From positions 11,261,738 through 11,325,737 of the forward strand of contig NC_081137.1 of the NCBI RefSeq assembly GCF_958295425.1: DNA of 64,000 bases, read 5' to 3'. Shown here piece by piece: positions 63,781 to 64,000 of the stretch (position 1 is its first letter; each line of letters opens with the position of its first letter). The position numbers and the translations under genes are program-made. The notes under the pieces were generated by a model. That model made no database searches. It was not told the origin of the DNA and saw only the letters and a list, made by a program, of their open reading frames with translations. This DNA is from Solea solea (Eukaryota > Chordata > Actinopteri > Pleuronectiformes > Soleidae).

Positions 63781-64000
63781 ATTTCATTATTTAATAATTG
63801 TATGTATCTTATTGTATTAAATTGTTTTATTAATGTTCTCAGTTTGTGTTCCATTGTATTGCTCTTATTCTAGATTGTGTCTTTTAGTGACCTCCCTTTT
63901 TAGTCTGTTTTATACTGTTTTTTTATTCATTGTATCTTGCTTTGATAATTTACTCTTATTTCAATACCCTACCTTGTATTTCTGATATTTTTTTACTTTG

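Larger units (their letters stand above)
54756..64000 (+). other. SEZ6 intron 4, 5' part
   Basis: This intron starts at a good donor (AAG|GTGAG) in phase 1 and runs off the window. No exon resembling a sushi or CUB domain is visible in it. It holds a tRNA-headed repeat fragment at 56.1 kb, a duplicated unclassified repeat at 56.8 and 58.2 kb, copies of another unclassified repeat at 60.3 and 61.3 kb, a TA microsatellite at 63.5 kb and a LINE C-terminal remnant at 63.7 kb. 54800..56090, 58410..60330 and 61440..63510 look repeat-free. Confidence 0.8.

Noticed and set aside
1..64000. CRISPR arrays, operons, bacterial-type promoters, integrated viral genes
   Set aside because: None seen. The repeats are eukaryotic microsatellites and transposons, and the only reverse-transcriptase sequence belongs to LINEs.

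Overview
The window is nuclear DNA from a ray-finned fish, probably a percomorph teleost. This rests on its AT-rich composition, many short TA, CA and ATT microsatellites, and a dense load of repeat families typical of fish: L2-type LINE tails, tRNA-headed SINEs and hAT-type MITEs with 8-base target duplications. Nothing in it is bacterial or viral.

One protein-coding gene is supported, on the + strand: a fish ortholog of SEZ6 (seizure-related 6), a neuronal type I membrane protein. Three internal exons are visible. 34276..35022 encodes the variable Ser/Thr/Pro-rich N-terminal region. 36437..36558 and 54563..54755 encode most of the first CUB domain. Their splice phases (1-1, 1-0, 0-1) join into one open frame of 354 codons. 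The signal-peptide exon was not found and probably lies upstream of base 1. The sushi/CUB repeats, membrane segment and cytoplasmic tail lie beyond base 64000. Essentially everything else is intron: at least part of a very long intron 1 (1..34275), intron 2 (1.4 kb), intron 3 (18 kb) and the start of intron 4 (over 9.2 kb).

Intron 1 holds a 5'-truncated L2-like LINE with a 307-codon reverse-transcriptase remnant (3977..5612), two hAT-type MITEs with exact target duplications (13222..13599, 20806..21285), a 2.5-kb DNA element with CACTG termini (24734..27229), two SINE copies and a long-TIR palindromic MITE (32979..33198). Intron 3 holds LINE and SINE fragments, a cluster of two hAT-type MITEs (46133..46517, 46832..47392), a degraded LINE (50612..51705), and a LINE 3' end about 70 bases upstream of the exon at 54563. 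Intron 4 shares an unclassified repeat family with intron 3 (copies at 47584, 60340 and 61305).

The least ordinary object is the CACTG-ended element. Its interior contains splice-site-like signals, a 46-residue ORF directly after a good acceptor, and a polyadenylation signal. It could be a transposon carrying a small spliced transcription unit, but this is inference. No operon, CRISPR array, structural RNA gene or host-defence system was seen.
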